Positions 60,460 to 64,000 of a stretch of 64,000 nucleotides of DNA are shown here, in pieces. A program made the translations under genes and the position numbers. Origin of the DNA: a virus; the IMG/VR virus record IMGVR_UViG_3300042882_001046, positions 1-64,000 of that record. The stretch is one strand, 5' to 3'. Within the stretch, counting starts at the first letter, position 1. Every line of letters starts with the position of its first letter. Under the pieces are notes generated by a model. That model saw only the letters and a program-made list of their open reading frames with translations, had not been told where the DNA came from and did not search any database.

Positions 60460-60490
60460 TTGGATTTAAACATATTTATACTTACCTTTG
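60460..60490 (+). promoter_or_regulatory. Promoter region of the tmRNA, two overlapping types
   Basis: TTG at 60460-60462, 20-nt spacer, TACCTTTG at 60483-60490 (Bacteroidetes type). A TATTTATA box lies at 60473-60480 between the two elements. Transcription would start about 10-15 nt before the mature 5' end at 60510. Both an early and a late input seem possible. Confidence 0.6.
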
Positions 60491-60509
60491 TAATGTTCTT
60501 TGAAAATAT

Positions 60510-60932
60510 GGGGATGAAATGGTATCGATTGGCATTGTTGGGGATAAGTGGCACGTAGTCAGAATTCATCTATGACTTTAATCTATGGTGAAGACAATTA
60601 GCTGGCAATACTTTTGCTAAGATGGCGACTTTAGGTTTAACTAGAGAAGCTTCTGTTGTAGCTGCCTAAGAGGTAGTCACAACCGTTACTCCAACCAAGT
60701 TGGTGTAACCTCGGGTCGATTAGGACGTTAACCTAGGAACAGAAGTCCAATATACGGGTCACAGGTCAGAGCTCGTTTAAAATAATTCTGAGACCAGGTT
60801 GTTTGTAAGTTTGGTTCCCACATACATCAAACTTAATATTTCGGAACGTTGAGAAACAACGTTGTACTAAACGTGTAGTCATTTATTGTCAAAGTGAGCA
60901 AGACGCGGGTTCGACTCCCGCCATCTCCACCA
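60510..60932 (+). ncRNA. ssrA: Transfer-messenger RNA (tmRNA) with long tag
   Basis: The 5' GGGGATG pairs with 3' CATCTCC, giving the G3-U70 wobble of alanine-type tmRNA; the T arm is GCGGG-TTCGACT-CCCGC (60905-60921) and ACCA is encoded at 60929-60932. A tag reading frame from GGC at 60604 runs to TAA at 60667: 21 codons starting GNTFAK and ending ASVVAA. A hairpin with CCAAC/GTTGG follows. tmRNA with SmpB rescues stalled ribosomes and adds a degradation tag. The tag is about twice the usual length. A cysteine-cluster gene begins 12 nt downstream. Confidence 0.95.
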
Positions 60933-60943
60933 ATTTAAATTTT

Positions 60944-61336
60944 ATGGGAGTAGATTGTAATATATGTAGCAACAAGTGTTTCGGGGTACCAGGGTACCAC
61001 GGAAGTTGTTGCACCATAGAGGACCGTGATTATATCATAGGTTCTCATCACGACACCCAAGAATTTATTGACTCTCTATCTAATAAATTTGGTAGAGAAG
61101 TTTCCTATAATGAAGTGTTTGTTGATTACGAAGAGGGAAAAACTTTATTCCCAAACAAATCAACTTGGCAAAATCCAAATAGCTATCCCGCACTTCGAGT
61201 TGATTTTTACAACCCAAGATTCCCATGTATTTTTTATAACACAAAAATTAAGGCGTGTTCTGTATACGACATACGTCCTAAAACCTGTAGAGAATACGAG
61301 TGTGATTATTTAAAGGAGCACACAACCAACATTTAA
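60944..61336 (+). CDS. YkgJ-type cysteine-cluster protein
   Basis: 130 residues. Cys pattern CNICSNKCFG near the start and FPCIFYNTKIKACSVYDIRPKTCREYECDY at the end, the CxxxC...RPxxCRxYxC layout of the YkgJ/Fe-Zn-chelating family. The metal-bound role is unclear. No promoter is visible; the ATG lies 12 nt after the tmRNA 3' end, so it is most likely read through from the tmRNA promoter. A weak hairpin with TTAATAAT/ATTATTAA follows the stop. Confidence 0.82.
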   Translation: MGVDCNICSNKCFGVPGYHGSCCTIEDRDYIIGSHHDTQEFIDSLSNKFGREVSYNEVFVDYEEGKTLFPNKSTWQNPNSYPALRVDFYNPRFPCIFYNTKIKACSVYDIRPKTCREYECDYLKEHTTNI

Positions 61337-61411
61337 TAATTTCATAATACATTATTAATACACTTACAGACATACTTTCATAGTTATTGGGGAACTAATT
61401 TAAATAATTTT

Positions 61412-63889
61412 ATGAAGTATTTTCTTTTATTTTTATTGCTACTTCCAACATTAGCAATTGGACAAATAACCGTAAACGGTTTAACAAAATCAAAATCCGA
61501 AAACATATATTTTTCACATATAAGTTTTAAACACTCAGACGGTGCCACATATTCAACAATTTCAAATGAAAACGCGGAATATAAATTAAACCTTAAATCT
61601 GGTTTATATACAATAAAAGCGTCATACATTGGATATAAAGAATTCACAAAAGAATTAAATGTAACGTCCGACTTAACCTTTGATATAATATTTGAAGAAA
61701 CTGAAACTCAGTTGTCAGAAGTTGTTGTAAGGGCGGCTCCACAAAAAGTAACCGAAGCATCAATTGTTAGGTCAATACGAAATAATAATGTCGTATCCGA
61801 TGGACTATCAATTGAATTTATTAAGAAAACTCCTGACAGAAACGTTGGTGACGCACTTAAAAGAGTTGGTGGGGTAACCATCCAAAACGATAAATTTGTA
61901 TTGGTAAGAGGTTTGGCAGACCGTTATAATTCTGCATTATTAAATAAAACCCCACTACCGTCAACTGAACCAGATAAAAGAGCGTTTTCTTTTGACATAA
62001 TCCCAACTTCTTTAATTGACAACATTATTGTTGCTAAATCATCGTCAGCAAATTTGCCTGGTGATTGGAGTGGGGGATTAGTTCAAATAACAACAAAAGA
62101 AGTTTCTGATAAATTTTTTAATCTGTCATTGGGAAGTGGTTGGGGTTCGGTTTCAACCTTTAGAGATTTTAAGTTAGTTCAAGCTACCGATTTCCCTTCC
62201 ACATTCCCTTCAACTTATAGATACCGTATATCATCAAACGGAGATAAAAGGGCGTATACTAAATTAATTGGTAATCCATCAGTTGAACAGACTAAATCAA
62301 CCCCTAATTTAAATGGAGGATTATCATTTGGTCACGCAAATGGAAAATGGAATTCATTATTTAGTTCTACAATTAGAAATTCATATACACTAAACAATAT
62401 TGAAAGAAAAGATTATCAATCATCAACAGAGTTAGCTTATGACTATAAAGATGTTTTATTTACAAAAAGATTTTCAACAAACAGTTTGTTTAATTTAACT
62501 TACTTGGGTGAAAATAGATACAGTTGGAAAACTTTAGTAAACTACCAAATTGAAGATTCATATCTAAACCGTAATGGCGATAATTTTGATAACGTTCAGA
62601 ATGTTTTAACAACGTCTTCGAATCATGTTAACAACGTTGTAATTAGTTCTCAATTTGACGGTAAAATTAAAACATTAAATTTTAATTTAGGATACAATTA
62701 TACGTTTAGAGAACAACCAGATTATAGGATTAATCCAATCACAAAATCATTAGGTGTTAACGAACCTTACGCAACTGCGTGGAGAGACACATATCGTTTT
62801 TGGAGTGTAATGGATGAAAACTCATTTAACGGTAACATAAATAAAGAACTCAATAATATTAAAATTGGTGGTGGGTACATTAAAAGGTTTAGAGGTTTTA
62901 ACGCTAGAATATTTCGTTATCTATCAACAGACATGATGGATGAAATAACAAACAACACCGACAGATATACTGCCGATTTTGATTTGGGGTCTCTTTACTC
63001 GATGTATGAAAACGAATTTGGTAAATGGAAAATAAATGGTGGAATAAGAGGTGAATATAATTTATTTAATGTTCAAACCGCAGATTTTAGTGGTACGGAA
63101 GTGAATGTTAACAGAAAATATTTAGACCTTTTACCTTCGTTAAATCTCTCATACAACGAAGAAAAAACAAAGTATAGATTCTCAGTAAGTAAAACATTGG
63201 CAAGACCTGAATTCAGAGAAGTTGCTAATTTTGCTTATTATGATTTTGTAAGAAATGCTCAAATATTGGGAAATTCAAAGTTAGAAAAATCTGACATATA
63301 TAATTTAGACCTTAAATACGAATGGTACCCAAAGACAGGTGAAAACATTTCGGTTTCTTTATTTGGTAAAAATTTCATTAAACCAATTGAACAAATTGTT
63401 GCAGACGGCTCAGTTCCTTCAAATCTTCTTTTAACTTACACAAACCCTAATTCAGCAATCTTATACGGTATTGAATTTGAAGTTCGTAAAAAGATAAGTG
63501 ATTGGTTTGATGTTTATACAAATGCTTCGGTAATGAATTCAGAAGTAGAAGTTAATGGTATCAAAAGACAATTACAGGGTCAATCAAACTATGTTTTAAA
63601 CGGAGGAGTAAACATACATAAAAAGAAAAACACCCTTAATTTAACTTATAATAGAGTTGGTGATAGAATATCATCTGTAGGGTTTCAGGGGTATCCTGAT
63701 ATATTCGAAAATAGTAGAGATGTATTAGACATTACATTCTTACATAAACTTTCAAAAGGAGAAATAAAATTGGCAATAGGTGATGTATTTGCTCAACCAT
63801 CAATTTATTACCAAAAGGTACAAAACCGAAATCTAATAAAAATAAACAATGAGCAAACAATTTCATTAACATTAAATCTAACATTATGA
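61412..63889 (+). CDS. TonB-dependent outer-membrane receptor
   Basis: 825 residues. Signal peptide KYFLLFLLLLPTLAIGQ; residues ~20-95 form a CarboxypepD_reg-like beta domain (YKLNLKSGLYTIKASYIGYKEF); the plug domain spans ~105-230 with TPDRNVGDALKRVGGV, FVLVRGLADRYNSALL and GGLVQITTKE; the rest is a beta-barrel with Tyr/Asn-rich strands, ending TISLTLNLTL. Such receptors import glycans, siderophores or peptides in Bacteroidetes. Length and blocks are complete, so it looks functional. No TATTTAT or TAnnTTTG promoter precedes it. The ATG of a lipoprotein gene overlaps its stop. Confidence 0.93.
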   Translation: MKYFLLFLLLLPTLAIGQITVNGLTKSKSENIYFSHISFKHSDGATYSTISNENAEYKLNLKSGLYTIKASYIGYKEFTKELNVTSDLTFDIIFEETETQLSEVVVRAAPQKVTEASIVRSIRNNNVVSDGLSIEFIKKTPDRNVGDALKRVGGVTIQNDKFVLVRGLADRYNSALLNKTPLPSTEPDKRAFSFDIIPTSLIDNIIVAKSSSANLPGDWSGGLVQITTKEVSDKFFNLSLGSGWGSVSTFRDFKLVQATDFPSTFPSTYRYRISSNGDKRAYTKLIGNPSVEQTKSTPNLNGGLSFGHANGKWNSLFSSTIRNSYTLNNIERKDYQSSTELAYDYKDVLFTKRFSTNSLFNLTYLGENRYSWKTLVNYQIEDSYLNRNGDNFDNVQNVLTTSSNHVNNVVISSQFDGKIKTLNFNLGYNYTFREQPDYRINPITKSLGVNEPYATAWRDTYRFWSVMDENSFNGNINKELNNIKIGGGYIKRFRGFNARIFRYLSTDMMDEITNNTDRYTADFDLGSLYSMYENEFGKWKINGGIRGEYNLFNVQTADFSGTEVNVNRKYLDLLPSLNLSYNEEKTKYRFSVSKTLARPEFREVANFAYYDFVRNAQILGNSKLEKSDIYNLDLKYEWYPKTGENISVSLFGKNFIKPIEQIVADGSVPSNLLLTYTNPNSAILYGIEFEVRKKISDWFDVYTNASVMNSEVEVNGIKRQLQGQSNYVLNGGVNIHKKKNTLNLTYNRVGDRISSVGFQGYPDIFENSRDVLDITFLHKLSKGEIKLAIGDVFAQPSIYYQKVQNRNLIKINNEQTISLTLNLTL

Positions 63890-64000
63890 AAAAATTATTA
63901 ATTGCTATTTTAGCATTAGGATTATTGAGTTGCGAAAAAGATTTAGGTGGTGGAGAAGATGGACCAATTAACATTCCAACTTCAACAACACTTTCAGGTA
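63886..64000 (+). CDS. Lipoprotein, partial (runs past window end)
   Basis: ATG at 63886 overlaps the receptor stop (ATGA). The first 38 codons give a lipoprotein signal, KKLLIAILALGLLSCEKD, with the lipobox LLSC at residues 13-16, then a polar Gly/Asp/Pro/Thr-rich stretch. Pairing with a TonB-dependent receptor suggests a surface or periplasmic partner protein, as in glycan or peptide uptake pairs of Bacteroidetes. The rest is outside the window. Confidence 0.8.
   Translation, partial: MKKLLIAILALGLLSCEKDLGGGEDGPINIPTSTTLSG

Noticed and set aside
60510-60932. Plain host tmRNA marking a prophage end
   Set aside because: The tag differs strongly from the short GE-x-NYALAA-type tags I recall for Bacteroidetes, and I see no integrase or duplicated 3' end in the window. 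It cannot be fully excluded and is noted in the findings.
61333-61366. Terminator after the cysteine-cluster gene
   Set aside because: TTAATAAT/ATTATTAA can pair, but the stem is all A/T and no T-run follows, so I did not list it as a terminator.

Overview
The window looks like part of the genome of a large T4-like tailed phage (myovirus type) that infects a Bacteroidetes host, most likely a flavobacterium. The phage assignment rests on a full T4-type head module (large terminase, portal, gp21-like prohead protease, acidic scaffold, gp23-like capsid protein), a gp5-like baseplate protein and a gp55-like late sigma factor. The host assignment rests on several signs: AT-rich DNA, almost no Shine-Dalgarno sequences, promoters of the Bacteroidetes form TTTG-N20-TAnnTTTG, signal peptides ending in FGQ or IGQ, and a flavobacterial-type ribosomal protein bS21.

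Layout. 1-3037 (minus): the start of a giant tail-fibre-like protein with Thr-Pro stalks, cut by the window edge. 3090-5775 (plus): five small, mostly unknown genes. 5830-28067 (plus): one very tight array of 27 genes. It holds eleven glycosyltransferase-like genes, three methyltransferase-like genes, nucleotide-sugar enzymes (GDP-mannose 3,5-epimerase, a UDP-glucose-dehydrogenase-type enzyme, a DegT aminotransferase, a NeuD-type acyltransferase, a polyol-dehydrogenase-like enzyme), NAD synthetase, dUTPase, a PolB-like exonuclease, PhoH and the late sigma factor. 28087-35685: baseplate and virion proteins and small genes. 35715-52690 (mostly minus): head, packaging and scaffold genes, with bS21 inserted on the plus strand. 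52746-55277: nucleotidyltransferase, KTSC protein, an Asp/Asn hydroxylase-like protein and a sulfotransferase. 55307-60932: a UVR-repeat protein, a ClpC-like unfoldase, an HExxH metallopeptidase, an M20/M28-type peptidase and a tmRNA. 60944-64000: a cysteine-cluster protein, a full TonB-dependent receptor and the start of a lipoprotein.

Three system-level ideas stand out. First, a possible phage protein-turnover module (55.3-60.9 kb) combines a tmRNA with an unusually long tag, a ClpC-like ATPase that keeps an IGF ClpP-docking tripeptide but lacks the N-terminal adaptor domain, a double-UVR protein and two peptidases. Second, translation and transcription seem specialised for a Bacteroidetes host: a phage bS21, a recurrent TATTTAT(A/T/C) promoter motif that probably belongs to the gp55-like sigma, and several promoters so close to ATG that leaderless mRNAs are expected. 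Third, a large glycan-building operon sits beside Thr-Pro-rich, mucin-like virion stalks that could be its acceptors. The TonB receptor at the right edge is the most out-of-place gene.

All functional calls come from reading motifs by eye; no database search was run.
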